54,682 nucleotides of DNA from Clostridiaceae bacterium (GTDB lineage Bacteria; Bacillota; Clostridia; Oscillospirales; Butyricicoccaceae), in contig JAEDEU010000003.1 in the NCBI GenBank assembly GCA_016293155.1, forward strand, positions 1 to 54,682. Direction: 5' to 3'. The notes under the pieces are model-generated. The model was not told the DNA's origin. It saw only the letters and a list, made by a program, of their open reading frames with translations, and did not search any database. The position numbers were made by a program, and so were the translations under genes. Below, in pieces: positions 1 to 7,485 of the stretch; within the stretch, counting starts at the first letter, position 1, and the number at the start of each line of letters is the position of its first letter.

Positions 1-1
1 C

Positions 2-121
2 TCCATTCCGCTCAAGTACATGCACACTCCGATTGAGACCATCCACATGGATGATTTGCAGTCGGTCAGCGATTTGATTTATCACTTTGTACAGAATTTT
101 GACGGGGAGGTGGGCGCATGA
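2..121 (+). CDS. M42 family metallopeptidase, C-terminal fragment (partial)
   Basis: Only the last 39 codons are inside the window, read in frame from base 2. The visible segment contains K-Y-M-H-T-P, which matches the C-terminal metal-binding histidine motif of M42 aminopeptidases (compare R-Y-I-H-S-P and R-Y-V-H-T-P in the two following genes). Its stop overlaps the start of the next gene as ATGA, so the three peptidase genes are probably translationally coupled. Family assignment rests on this short motif and on context. Confidence 0.75.
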   Translation, partial: SIPLKYMHTPIETIHMDDLQSVSDLIYHFVQNFDGEVGA

Positions 122-1140
122 TCGAGCTGTTGGAGCGCCTGTGTGCGCTGCCCGGACCGTCCGGCTGTGAGGATGCCGTGCGGGATTACATCCGGACAGA
201 GGCTCAGCCGTATGCGGACGAAATCCGGGAGGATTCCATCGGCAATTTGATGGTATTCCGCAGGGGCAGCTGCCCGAATGGAAAAACCGTGATGCTTGCC
301 GCACATATGGATGAGGTCGGCATCATTTGTAAGGGATACACCGAGGATGGCTGCGTAAAGTTCGGCTTTGTCGGTGGCGTGGATCCGCGTGTAGTCATTG
401 GACGGCGCGTGAAATTCGGAGATGTGACCGGCGTGGTCGGCATCAAGGCGGTGCATCTGAGCACGGCTTCCGAGCGCGCGCACATGCCCAAGACCAAGGA
501 TCTTTACATTGATATCGGCTGTACCACCAAAAAAGCGGCAGAAAAAAAGGTGCCGCTGGGAGAATACGGCGTGTTTGATGCAAAATGCCGCCGATTCGGT
601 GACGGCTTTCTGCGCGCCAAGGCGATTGATGACCGTCTGGGCTGTGCGGTGCTGCTGACGCTGCTCAAAGAACAGCCGGCGTGCGACACTTGGTTTGCCT
701 TTACGGTGCAGGAAGAGGTCGGTCTGCGCGGTGCGCGGTGCGCGGCCTATGCCATTCATCCGGATGTGTGTCTGGTCGTCGAGGGTACGACCGCAGCGGA
801 TATTGCAGATGTACCGGAGCACCGTCAGGTCTGCCGCCTGCGTCAGGGGGCGGTGCTGCCGTTTATGGATCGCGCGACAATTTACCATCCCGAATGGTTT
901 GACCGCCTGAGAGCGGCAGCAGATCGGGAAGGCATTCGCTGGCAGACCAAGCAGACGGTCGCAGGAGGCACGGATGCCGGACGCATTCACCTGACCCGTG
1001 AGGGAATTCCGACCGCAGCGGTTGCCGCACCGGTACGATATATTCACTCGCCGTCCTGCGTTGCCGCGATTGAGGATATGAACGGAGTGCTGGAGATTGC
1101 ACGTTTATTTTTAAAGGAAGTGGAGAACTGCCATGATTGA
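118..1140 (+). CDS. M42 family aminopeptidase (glutamyl aminopeptidase/endoglucanase-like)
   Basis: A 340-residue cytosolic metallo-aminopeptidase of the tetrahedral M42 type, expected to trim N-terminal residues from short peptides with two divalent metals. Visible motifs in order: A-A-H-M-D-E-V-G with metal ligand H63, A-I-D-D-R-L-G near residues 169-175, Q-E-E-V-G-L-R-G near 198-205 with the catalytic/ligand glutamates, G-G-T-D-A-G, and R-Y-I-H-S-P near the C terminus. The ATG follows GGGGAGGTG at good spacing and overlaps the previous stop. At the position of the usual aspartate ligand it has E-G-T-T-A, seen in part of the family. It overlaps the next paralogue by 8 bases. Confidence 0.93.
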   Translation: MIELLERLCALPGPSGCEDAVRDYIRTEAQPYADEIREDSIGNLMVFRRGSCPNGKTVMLAAHMDEVGIICKGYTEDGCVKFGFVGGVDPRVVIGRRVKFGDVTGVVGIKAVHLSTASERAHMPKTKDLYIDIGCTTKKAAEKKVPLGEYGVFDAKCRRFGDGFLRAKAIDDRLGCAVLLTLLKEQPACDTWFAFTVQEEVGLRGARCAAYAIHPDVCLVVEGTTAADIADVPEHRQVCRLRQGAVLPFMDRATIYHPEWFDRLRAAADREGIRWQTKQTVAGGTDAGRIHLTREGIPTAAVAAPVRYIHSPSCVAAIEDMNGVLEIARLFLKEVENCHD

Positions 1141-2128
1141 TTTATTTGATACCTGCAGCCGGCTGGCGCAGATTTACGGCCCGTCCGGCAGAGAGCAGGA
1201 GGTACGTGCGGCGCTGACCGAGCTGGCGCAGCCCTATGTAGATGAGATTTATTCGGACGCGATGGGCAACCTGATTGCCCATAAAAAGGGCAGCGGCAAG
1301 CGTGTGATGGTTGCGGCGCATATGGATTCCATCGGTGTGGTGGCAACCTATATCGACGAGCTGGGCATGATCCGCTTTTCTTCCGTAGGCGGTCTGATGC
1401 TGGGTGATATCGTCGGCATTCGTGTGCGCTTTGCAAACGGCACGCGCGGTGTGATCGGCTATGAGGAAAAGACGCCGTTTCAGAAGCTCGGCATGGAGCA
1501 TCTGTTTGTGGACATCGGCGCGACCTCGCGCGAGCAGGCGGAGCAGCTCGTGCGCCCGGGCGATTTTGCGGTATTTGATGCACCGACTTTCCGGCAGGGG
1601 GATGTCATCTGCTCGCCGTATCTGGACAACCGACTGGGCTGTGCGGTCGTGCTCGGCGCAATGAGCGCGCTGGAGCAGACCGAAAATGACCTGTACTTTG
1701 TCTTTACGGCACAGGAGGAGGTCGGACTGCGCGGCGCGACGACAGCCGCTTTTGCAGTTGCACCGGATTATGCGATTGCGGTGGATGTCACCGATACCGG
1801 CGACCTGCCGGAGCGTGCGCAGCCGATGGCGGTCACGATGGGCAAGGGACCTGCGGTCAAGATCATGGATCGCTCGGTCATCTGCGATGAGGCGGTTAAA
1901 AATGCGCTGTATGCCGCAGGAAACACACTGAATATTCCGGTTCAGCGGGAGATTATGGTGCTCGGCGGAACGGATACCGGTGTGATTCAGAGAAGCCGGG
2001 GCGGTGTGCAGTCCGGAGCGGTTTCCGTACCGACCCGTTATGTGCATACTCCCAATGAAATGGCCTCGCTTACAGATGCAGAACAGGCCGCGCAACTCAT
2101 TTCTTACGCAATTGCGCGTGAATTTTAA
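1133..2128 (+). CDS. M42 family aminopeptidase, second full paralogue
   Basis: A 331-residue paralogue of the preceding gene. It carries A-A-H-M-D-S-I-G, Y-L-D-N-R-L-G, Q-E-E-V-G-L-R-G, V-D-V-T-D-T-G-D, G-G-T-D-T-G and R-Y-V-H-T-P, so all expected metal ligands are present, including the aspartate that the upstream copy replaces by glutamate. Its ATG lies inside the end of the previous gene behind GGAAGTGGAG. It is the last gene of the peptidase cluster. M42 enzymes often form large tetrahedral homo- or hetero-oligomers with different side-chain preferences; mixed assembly of these adjacent products is an inference. Confidence 0.93.
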   Translation: MIDLFDTCSRLAQIYGPSGREQEVRAALTELAQPYVDEIYSDAMGNLIAHKKGSGKRVMVAAHMDSIGVVATYIDELGMIRFSSVGGLMLGDIVGIRVRFANGTRGVIGYEEKTPFQKLGMEHLFVDIGATSREQAEQLVRPGDFAVFDAPTFRQGDVICSPYLDNRLGCAVVLGAMSALEQTENDLYFVFTAQEEVGLRGATTAAFAVAPDYAIAVDVTDTGDLPERAQPMAVTMGKGPAVKIMDRSVICDEAVKNALYAAGNTLNIPVQREIMVLGGTDTGVIQRSRGGVQSGAVSVPTRYVHTPNEMASLTDAEQAAQLISYAIAREF

Positions 2129-2199
2129 GGATTTATTCGGAATGATTTCTGAAAATGCCGGAAAAATGTTGTGAAAAATGCTGAAAATTCTAAAATCAT

Positions 2200-2228
2200 T
2201 TGACCAGACGGCTTCTCTGTGGTATACT
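2200..2228 (+). promoter_or_regulatory. SigA-type promoter for the SH3/3D protein gene
   Basis: TTGACC (2200-2205), a 17-base spacer and TATACT (2223-2228). Transcription would start near 2235 and leave an untranslated leader of about 110 bases before the ATG at 2345. The leader contains a stem TCTCGA/TCGAGA (2288-2293 with 2305-2310) and a CCTG/CAGG stem (2268-2271 with 2277-2280). I do not recognise it as a known riboswitch class. Confidence 0.8.
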
Positions 2229-2344
2229 ACAATCAATGTAACCGAAATGTAATTTGAGAGTAGCCTTCCTGTAACCCAGGATGACAGTCTCGACAGCATT
2301 CCATTCGAGAGTGCGAACACGACGATTATAGGAGAATAGATTTT

Positions 2345-3421
2345 ATGTTTTCAGATAAGATGAAGAAGATCCTTGCAGCAAGCGCAGTGACCACCGCAGT
2401 TGTCTGCACGACCGCAGCGGCAGCCAACGTAACTGTTACCGCAGATAGCCTGAATGTCCGTTCGGGTGCGGGTACCAATTATAAGGTGATTACGACTGTC
2501 AAGAAGGGCACTGTGCTTCAGAAGCTCGGCACCTCCGGCAACTGGGTCAAGGTAAAGGTCAACGGCAAGACCGGCTATGTTTCCGGCAAGTACGTCAAGA
2601 ACGGCGGCAAGACCTCTTCTTCCTCTGATAAGAGCAGCAGCAAGAGCTTTCAGGTTAAGGTTACTGCAAGCAGTCTGAATGTCCGTAAGGGCGCAGGCAC
2701 GAGCTATGCGACCATTGGCAGCCTGAAGAAGAATGCAACCGCAACGGTTGTCGGTCAGAGTAACGGCTGGTATAAGATCAAGTACGGCAAGGGTTATGGC
2801 TATATCTCTTCCAAGTACACCACTAAGACTGGTTCTTCTTCCAGCAGCTCTTCCTCCAGCAGCAGCTCCTCTTCGAGCAAGGTCAATTATAATGTCAAGG
2901 TCACTGCAAGCAGCCTGAATGTCCGCAAGGGCGCAGGCACGGATTATGCAACCATCGGCAGCCTGAAGAAGGGCGATGTCGTTAAGGCAACCGCCAAGAA
3001 GAACGGTTGGTATAAGATTCAGTATAAGGGCGGCACGGGCTATATCTCTGCGAAGTACGCAGAGAAGACCTCTGCAAAGGTAACCAGCAGCAGCGGCAGC
3101 GCCTCCTCCTCGTCCTCTGCTTCGTCCAGCAATGCATCCGACGCACCGACTTCCTACAAGTGGAAAAAGACCTTTGAGGCAACGGCTTACACGGGCGGTG
3201 GAACGACTGCATCCGGTCTGGCGGCAAAGGTTGGTCGCGTCGCGGTTGATCCGAAGGTCATCCCGCTGGGCTCTGAGCTCTATATCTCCGGCTATGGCTA
3301 CTGCACCGCAGCAGACACCGGCGGAGCGATTAAGGGCAATATCGTGGATCTGTACTTCAATACATATTCTGAATGCGTGAACTTCGGCCGCAGAAACGTT
3401 ACCGTTTATTTCATCAAGTAA
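2345..3421 (+). CDS. Secreted cell-wall protein with three SH3 repeats and a C-terminal 3D domain
   Basis: A 358-residue exported protein. Residues 1-27 are a signal peptide (basic start, hydrophobic Ala/Val/Thr stretch, A-A-A-A-N). Three bacterial SH3 repeats follow (about 28-84, 101-157, 183-240), each with the S-L-N-V-R-x-G-A-G-T signature, separated by linkers that are almost pure serine. Residues from about 275 form a 3D domain, with aspartates in V-A-V-D-P, A-A-D-T-G-G and I-V-D-L-Y, as in YocH-like muralytic proteins and the MltA fold. A role in peptidoglycan binding and cleavage is the family expectation; substrate is unknown. RBS AGGAG is 11 bases upstream. Monocistronic between its own promoter and terminator. 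Confidence 0.9.
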   Translation: MFSDKMKKILAASAVTTAVVCTTAAAANVTVTADSLNVRSGAGTNYKVITTVKKGTVLQKLGTSGNWVKVKVNGKTGYVSGKYVKNGGKTSSSSDKSSSKSFQVKVTASSLNVRKGAGTSYATIGSLKKNATATVVGQSNGWYKIKYGKGYGYISSKYTTKTGSSSSSSSSSSSSSSSKVNYNVKVTASSLNVRKGAGTDYATIGSLKKGDVVKATAKKNGWYKIQYKGGTGYISAKYAEKTSAKVTSSSGSASSSSSASSSNASDAPTSYKWKKTFEATAYTGGGTTASGLAAKVGRVAVDPKVIPLGSELYISGYGYCTAADTGGAIKGNIVDLYFNTYSECVNFGRRNVTVYFIK

Positions 3422-3430
3422 AACACAGAG

Positions 3431-3462
3431 CATCCTGCCGGTTTGCGGCAGGATGTTTTTTC
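3431..3462 (+). terminator. Rho-independent terminator after the SH3/3D gene
   Basis: Perfect stem CATCCTGCCG / CGGCAGGATG around a GTTTG loop followed directly by TTTTTT. Confidence 0.93.
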
Positions 3463-3484
3463 TATGTGCAGGACTTGACTTATG

Positions 3485-3493
3485 TGATATAAT
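3485..3493 (+). promoter_or_regulatory. Extended -10 promoter for the exonuclease gene
   Basis: TG-A-TATAAT, an extended -10 with a perfect hexamer, about 32 bases before the chosen ATG. The nearby TTGACT (3475-3480) is too close to act as its -35. Confidence 0.6.
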
Positions 3494-3524
3494 GAACAGG
3501 AACAAACAGTCTGAGGGGATAGCT

Positions 3525-4217
3525 ATGTACGATAGTCATATTTTTCTGGATTTTGAAATGAATCCGGTACCGCGGGAGGCGCGCAGCGCGTTTCCGGAGG
3601 AGATGCGCTCAGTCGGTGCGGAAATTATCGAGATCGGTGCGGTCAAGCTGGATCGGGACTATAATTTGGTGGATCATTTTTCCAGCTTTGTGCGCCCGCG
3701 ATATGCACCGATTGCCGCGCATATCACAGAGCTGACCGGAATCCGTGAGCAGGATGTGGCGCAGGCACCGGAGCTGGAACAGGCGTTGATCCAGTTCAGC
3801 AAATGGATCGGAGCAGGCCGTATCCGGCTGTATTCGTGGAGCATGAGCGATTTATGTCAGCTGGAGGATGAGTGCTGGCTCAAGGATATCGACCCTCCGG
3901 AGCAGCTGCTGTCGCGCTGGATGGACTTTCAGCGCATTTATACGCATCTGATGGGGATTTCCAGGCGGCATCCGCTGTCGCTGAAAAATGCGCTGGGAAG
4001 CGCGGCATGTGCGTTTGACGGAGAAGCCCACCGCGCAGTGCATGACGCGGAAAACTCTGCGGCGCTGCTCACAATGGTACATCGCGGCGAGCATCTGGAG
4101 CGCACAAAGGTTGTGCGCAGCCTGCTCAAGCCCACAGGAATGAATCAGAACAAAATCGGAGGAGAAAATTCCGCGAAGCTTGCGGAACTGCTGGCGCAGA
4201 TGCAGCAGGATACATAA
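3525..4217 (+). CDS. DEDDh 3'-5' exonuclease (DnaQ-like)
   Basis: A 230-residue exonuclease of the DnaQ superfamily. The first acidic motif is in F-L-D-F-E-M-N near residues 6-12 (D and E metal ligands), the Exo II region lies around H-I-T-E-L-T-G-I, and the last motif is H-R-A-V-H-D-A-E-N-S-A near residues 169-179, with the HxxxxD pair that defines the DEDDh type. It resembles stand-alone KapD/sporulation-inhibitor type exonucleases of Firmicutes rather than the PolC domain. The ATG at 3525 was chosen because GAGGGGAT sits at correct spacing; an upstream in-frame start at 3453 lies before the promoter. Substrate (RNA or DNA) cannot be told from sequence. Confidence 0.87.
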   Translation: MYDSHIFLDFEMNPVPREARSAFPEEMRSVGAEIIEIGAVKLDRDYNLVDHFSSFVRPRYAPIAAHITELTGIREQDVAQAPELEQALIQFSKWIGAGRIRLYSWSMSDLCQLEDECWLKDIDPPEQLLSRWMDFQRIYTHLMGISRRHPLSLKNALGSAACAFDGEAHRAVHDAENSAALLTMVHRGEHLERTKVVRSLLKPTGMNQNKIGGENSAKLAELLAQMQQDT

Positions 4218-4222
4218 TCAAG

Positions 4223-4259
4223 ACCGAGCTATGGGTTTATACCCTGTGCTCGGTTTTGT
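4223..4259 (+). terminator. Terminator after the exonuclease gene
   Basis: Stem ACCGAGC (4223-4229) / GCTCGGT (4248-4254), extended by TGGG/CCC inside the loop, followed by TTTTG. Confidence 0.8.
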
Positions 4260-4324
4260 ATTTGTCGGCTGAAAAACAAGGTGGTTCGGCAATCCCTTTC
4301 TTTCCATAAAATACATTATTCCCA

Positions 4325-4353
4325 TTGACAAAGTATGCTTTAAGGAGTATCAT
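4325..4353 (+). promoter_or_regulatory. SigA-type promoter of the orphan response regulator
   Basis: TTGACA (4325-4330), 17-base spacer, TATCAT (4348-4353). The AAGGAG at 4342-4347 lies within the spacer, so it is not the ribosome-binding site of the following gene. Confidence 0.75.
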
Positions 4354-4394
4354 TTATTTGTATTTTTGTGAAAGAGGAATGCATCATTGCGTTG

Positions 4395-5441
4395 ATGCAG
4401 AAGAAGTTGAAAATGGGAAATCAAAAAATTCAGCTATTAGAGGCGGTGGATCAGGTTCGTTCGCCTGTCTGGGATGACTTGGCAGAATATGTTGCAGTCA
4501 CCAATGTGCGTGATGGAGAGCAGGCCTATCGGCTGCTGAAGGAACAGGAATTTCAAATTGTACTGGTGGATCTTCATTTATTTAAGATAGACGGACTGGA
4601 GCTGCTGAGGCGGATCAAGCAGGAGAAGCTGTGCCCGACTGTGGTGCTGACCAGTCAGTTTCCGAGCTTTTCTTACGCACAGCAGGGAATTATATATGGT
4701 GCGGCGGATTATCTGCTGCGTCCGCTGGAGCGTGAGAAAATTGTGGAGCTGTTGGCACGGCTCAAGAATCCTGCAAACGAGCGTACTTCTGTGCCGGAGG
4801 AGAAACTGAGGGAGGTCCTGCGTGCAATCGGTACCGAGCAGTTTTCGGAGCAGCTTGCCAAAGTGCTGGAGCATCTCGGTCAGAGCGCGGCAAATGGGGT
4901 GCAAACCGAACTGTCCATTCGAAACTTTTATCAAAGCGTGATTACACAGATATTTGAGAAATTTCCGTGGCTGGCGCGCTTTCAAAATGCAAAGGATTAT
5001 GAGCGCATAGACTGGCTGAGAGATGAAGAACAGAGCATCGGCAGCTTCTGTGCCAGAAGGCTGGATGCATTGAATCGGGTTGTCATGGAATTGTATCCGG
5101 CAGCCGGAGACGATAAATGCAGCCGGATTCTCGTCTACATATTGGAGCATATTGATGGGGGATGCCTTCAGCGGGACGTTGCGGCACAGCATTTTTTGAG
5201 CAGCTCCGCGCTCAGCGAACTGTTTCAGCGCCGCCTGAAGCGTTCCTATCACAGCTATGTCAGCAATACGAAAATACTGCGGGCGGAGTATTTGCTCAAG
5301 CATTCTGATTTAAAGATTTATGAAATCAGTACGCTGCTTGGATATAAGGACGCAAACTATTTTTCTCGAATTTTTAGACAAAAGCATCATATGTCGCTGT
5401 CTGAATTCCGAAAAGACAGCAGCGCAGACTACCAAATTTAA
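4395..5441 (+). CDS. Orphan AraC-type response regulator with degenerate receiver
   Basis: About 348 residues: an N-terminal CheY-like receiver (to about 115), an uncharacterised helical middle, and a C-terminal AraC double helix-turn-helix (about 250-345, ending with E-I-S-T-L-L-G-Y-K-D-A-N-Y-F-S-R-I-F). The putative phosphoacceptor is kept in V-L-V-D-L-H-L and the conserved Thr in V-V-L-T-S, but the acidic pair after strand 1 reads L-L-E-A-V and the conserved Lys is Arg in L-L-R-P-L. No kinase gene is adjacent. The start is uncertain: GTG 4368 would lie only about 8 bases after the predicted transcription start, so ATG 4395 is preferred, although its SD spacing is long. It could regulate the sulfate operon that follows; that is only positional inference. 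Confidence 0.85.
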   Translation: MQKKLKMGNQKIQLLEAVDQVRSPVWDDLAEYVAVTNVRDGEQAYRLLKEQEFQIVLVDLHLFKIDGLELLRRIKQEKLCPTVVLTSQFPSFSYAQQGIIYGAADYLLRPLEREKIVELLARLKNPANERTSVPEEKLREVLRAIGTEQFSEQLAKVLEHLGQSAANGVQTELSIRNFYQSVITQIFEKFPWLARFQNAKDYERIDWLRDEEQSIGSFCARRLDALNRVVMELYPAAGDDKCSRILVYILEHIDGGCLQRDVAAQHFLSSSALSELFQRRLKRSYHSYVSNTKILRAEYLLKHSDLKIYEISTLLGYKDANYFSRIFRQKHHMSLSEFRKDSSADYQI

Positions 5442-5452
5442 TCAAGGATATG

Positions 5453-5486
5453 GCCGGATATTTTTGCATATATCCGGTCTTTTTCT
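5453..5486 (+). terminator. Terminator after the response regulator gene
   Basis: Stem GCCGGATAT / ATATCCGGT with a short T-rich loop, followed by CTTTTTC. Confidence 0.85.
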
Positions 5487-5597
5487 GTAGATGGCAGAAA
5501 AGAATCGTGTAAAAAAATAACATTTCATTTATTATATGGTAAAAATTTCATATTTCTCTAAAAAAACCTGAATTATTTCGGGATTGGGAAAAAGGGG

Positions 5598-5626
5598 TTG
5601 TCATGCATGAGACAAGACGATATAAT
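5598..5626 (+). promoter_or_regulatory. SigA-type promoter of the sulfate assimilation operon
   Basis: TTGTCA (5598-5603), 17-base spacer and consensus TATAAT (5621-5626). The -35 lies inside an inverted repeat TTGTC-N8-GACAA (5598-5615) whose centre holds ATGCAT, a possible repressor site. Downstream of the predicted start, CCTAGT occurs twice, 9 bases apart (5640-5645 and 5649-5654), before the SD of the leader ORF. The stretch 5487-5597 upstream is AT-rich and shows no gene. Confidence 0.8.
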
Positions 5627-5683
5627 AGCCACATTAAAACCTAGTTTTCCTAGTAAAACGATATATAAAGGAGGAATAAGGCG

Positions 5684-5770
5684 GTGAGACAGTGGAACGC
5701 CCGCAAAGATAAAGTCATTCAGCGAATGCGATGCTGTACAGAGAGAATGATATCTCGACGATCTTTGTGA
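5684..5770 (+). CDS. 28-residue leader peptide with tandem Cys codons (candidate cysteine attenuator)
   Basis: Small ORF between the operon promoter and cysT. GTG start at 5684 is preceded by a near-ideal AAGGAGG (5668-5674, 9-base spacing). The product is Arg-rich, and codons 15-20 read M-R-C-C-T-E; the adjacent cysteine codons are TGC TGT at 5732-5737. Immediately after, ACAGAGA (5738-5744) can pair with TCTTTGT (5762-5768, one G-U), so a ribosome pausing at the Cys codons would disturb this stem. The stop is 41 bases before the cysT GTG. In other bacteria, leader ORFs with consecutive Cys codons control sulfur genes (shown in mycobacteria). Function here is inferred; no clear T-tract terminator follows, so control might act on translation of cysT. 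Confidence 0.6.
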   Translation: MRQWNARKDKVIQRMRCCTERMISRRSL

Positions 5771-5811
5771 GAAATAACAGCTTTTGCAGAATATAGAAAG
5801 GATAAACGCTT

Positions 5812-6648
5812 GTGAAGAGATCAAAACAGCATCGAGTCATTCCGGGATTTGGATTATCTCTGGGTGTGACGATGGCGATGCTCAGTATTATTGTAATTAT
5901 TCCGCTGTGCTCTCTGGTATTCTTTTCGGCTCAGCTTTCGTTTTCGGATTTTTGGGAAACGATTACCAAGCCGCGCGTCCTTGCGAGCTATCAGGTCAGC
6001 TTTTTGACCGCTTTGTGTGCGGCGGCGATCAATACGGCAATGGGACTCATCATTGCATGGGTTCTGGTGCGGTATGATTTCCCTGGAAAACGCATTATGG
6101 ATGGTCTGATCGAAGTGCCGTTTGCACTGCCGACTGCCGTTGCCGGTATTTCCTTGACGCATATGACGGTTGAAAACAGTGCAATCGGAAGTTTTTTTGC
6201 AAAGTTCGGCATTTCCATTGCATATACCCGGGTCGGTATTACATTGGCGCTGGTGTTTATTGGAATCCCGTTTGTGGTACGGTCGGTACAGCCTGTGCTG
6301 GAGAAGATTGATCCACAGTATGAAGAAGCAGCCAGCATTCTGGGTGCAAGCCGGCGCAGAATTTTCTTCCGCGTTATTCTGCCGGAAATCACTCCGGCGC
6401 TGATCGCAGGCTTTACGATGGCGCTGGCACGCGGATTGGGAGAATATGGAAGCGTGGTATTTATCGCAGGCAACACCCCGTATTATACGGAGATTACTCC
6501 GCTGCTGATTATGGGCAAGCTGCAAGAATATGATTATGCCGGTGCAACCTCGATTGCGCTTGTGATGCTGGCAGCTGCATTTTTGATCCTGCTGGTCAAT
6601 GCCGTCATTCAGAGCCGCGCCTCCAAGATTGTCAGCGGCATCGAGTAA
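5812..6648 (+). CDS. cysT: Sulfate ABC transporter permease CysT
   Basis: A 278-residue inner-membrane permease with about six hydrophobic segments. The cytoplasmic EAA loop is visible as E-E-A-A-S-I-L-G-A-S-R-R-R-I-F near residues 176-190, the contact with the CysA ATPase. G-L-G-E-Y-G-S-V after the loop is typical of the CysT/ModB group. GTG start at 5812 follows GAAAGGA. It heads the structural genes and is followed after 12 bases by cysW. Specificity for sulfate rather than thiosulfate or molybdate is inferred from the APS-metabolising genes downstream. No periplasmic/lipoprotein binding-protein gene precedes it, which is unusual for this transporter. Confidence 0.92.
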   Translation: MKRSKQHRVIPGFGLSLGVTMAMLSIIVIIPLCSLVFFSAQLSFSDFWETITKPRVLASYQVSFLTALCAAAINTAMGLIIAWVLVRYDFPGKRIMDGLIEVPFALPTAVAGISLTHMTVENSAIGSFFAKFGISIAYTRVGITLALVFIGIPFVVRSVQPVLEKIDPQYEEAASILGASRRRIFFRVILPEITPALIAGFTMALARGLGEYGSVVFIAGNTPYYTEITPLLIMGKLQEYDYAGATSIALVMLAAAFLILLVNAVIQSRASKIVSGIE

Positions 6649-6660
6649 GGAGGAGATACC

Positions 6661-7485
6661 ATGAAAGAACACCATAATCATGCGGTTCAAAGAATTTTGA
6701 TTGCGCTCAGTGCAGTTTTTCTGACAGTCATGCTGATTTTCCCGTTGGTCTATGTCATTGTGACCGCATTCCGCGAGGGCATTGCGCCGTATTGGAACGC
6801 CGTCACGGATGAATATGCGGTGAAATCCATTTTGCTGACCGTCCAGGTTACCGTGATTACCGTTGTATTTAATACCGTGTTTGGTCTGTTTGCCGCATGG
6901 ACGATTACAAAATTCCGATTCCGGGGCAAGAAGATCATTTCTACGCTGATTGATCTGCCGCTGACTGTGTCCCCGATTATTGCCGGTCTGATTTTTGTCC
7001 TGACCTTCGGGCGGCAGAGTGCGCTGTATCCGTTTTTGCAGAACGCGGGAATCAAGATTATCTATGCAGTTCCCGGAATTGTGCTGGCAACCATCTTTGT
7101 CACCTTTCCGTTTGTCTCCCGGGAAATCATTCCGGTGCTGACCGCCGCGGGAAGCTCCGAGGAGGAGGCCGCCGCTCTGATGGGTGCAAATGGATTTACA
7201 ATCTTTCGGCGCGTCACCTTTCCGCATATCAAATGGGCGCTTTTATACGGCATTGTGCTGTGCACAGCACGTGCTATGGGAGAATTCGGTGCGGTATCCG
7301 TTCTCTCCGGTCATCTGCGTGGAAAAACCAATACCATGCCGCTGTATGTTGAGCTGCTGTATCAGGGATATGACTTTACCGGTGCATTTGCGATCTCCTC
7401 GATTCTGGTCGTGATGGCAATCGCTGTACTGGTACTGCGCAGTATTTTGGAATATAGAGGCAAAAAAAGTGAGGAACAGTCATGA
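6661..7485 (+). CDS. cysW: Sulfate ABC transporter permease CysW
   Basis: A 274-residue permease, partner of CysT in the membrane channel. Hydrophobic helices at residues 12-35, 60-85, 95-117, 135-160 and near 205-265; the EAA loop reads E-E-E-A-A-A-L-M-G-A-N-G near 169-180, followed by A-R-A-M-G-E-F-G-A-V, the usual CysW signature. ATG follows AAGGAGGAGATACC. Its stop overlaps the ATG of cysA as ATGA, indicating coupling of permease and ATPase synthesis. Confidence 0.93.
   Translation: MKEHHNHAVQRILIALSAVFLTVMLIFPLVYVIVTAFREGIAPYWNAVTDEYAVKSILLTVQVTVITVVFNTVFGLFAAWTITKFRFRGKKIISTLIDLPLTVSPIIAGLIFVLTFGRQSALYPFLQNAGIKIIYAVPGIVLATIFVTFPFVSREIIPVLTAAGSSEEEAAALMGANGFTIFRRVTFPHIKWALLYGIVLCTARAMGEFGAVSVLSGHLRGKTNTMPLYVELLYQGYDFTGAFAISSILVVMAIAVLVLRSILEYRGKKSEEQS

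Noticed and set aside
2235..2344. ydaO-type cyclic-di-AMP riboswitch before the SH3/3D gene
   Set aside because: Genomic context would fit, but none of the conserved blocks of that aptamer can be found and the leader is too short.
2600..3130. Serine-codon-rich repeats in the SH3 protein as a separate repeat element
   Set aside because: They are in-frame linkers and duplicated SH3 units of one protein, not a mobile or CRISPR repeat.
3475..3493. TTGACT plus TATAAT as a full promoter for the exonuclease gene
   Set aside because: Only 7 bases separate the hexamers; the -10 is instead explained as an extended -10 element.
5573..5824. An 83-codon minus-strand frame across the sulfate operon leader
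   Set aside because: Antisense to promoter and leader ORF, no SD, no recognisable sequence.
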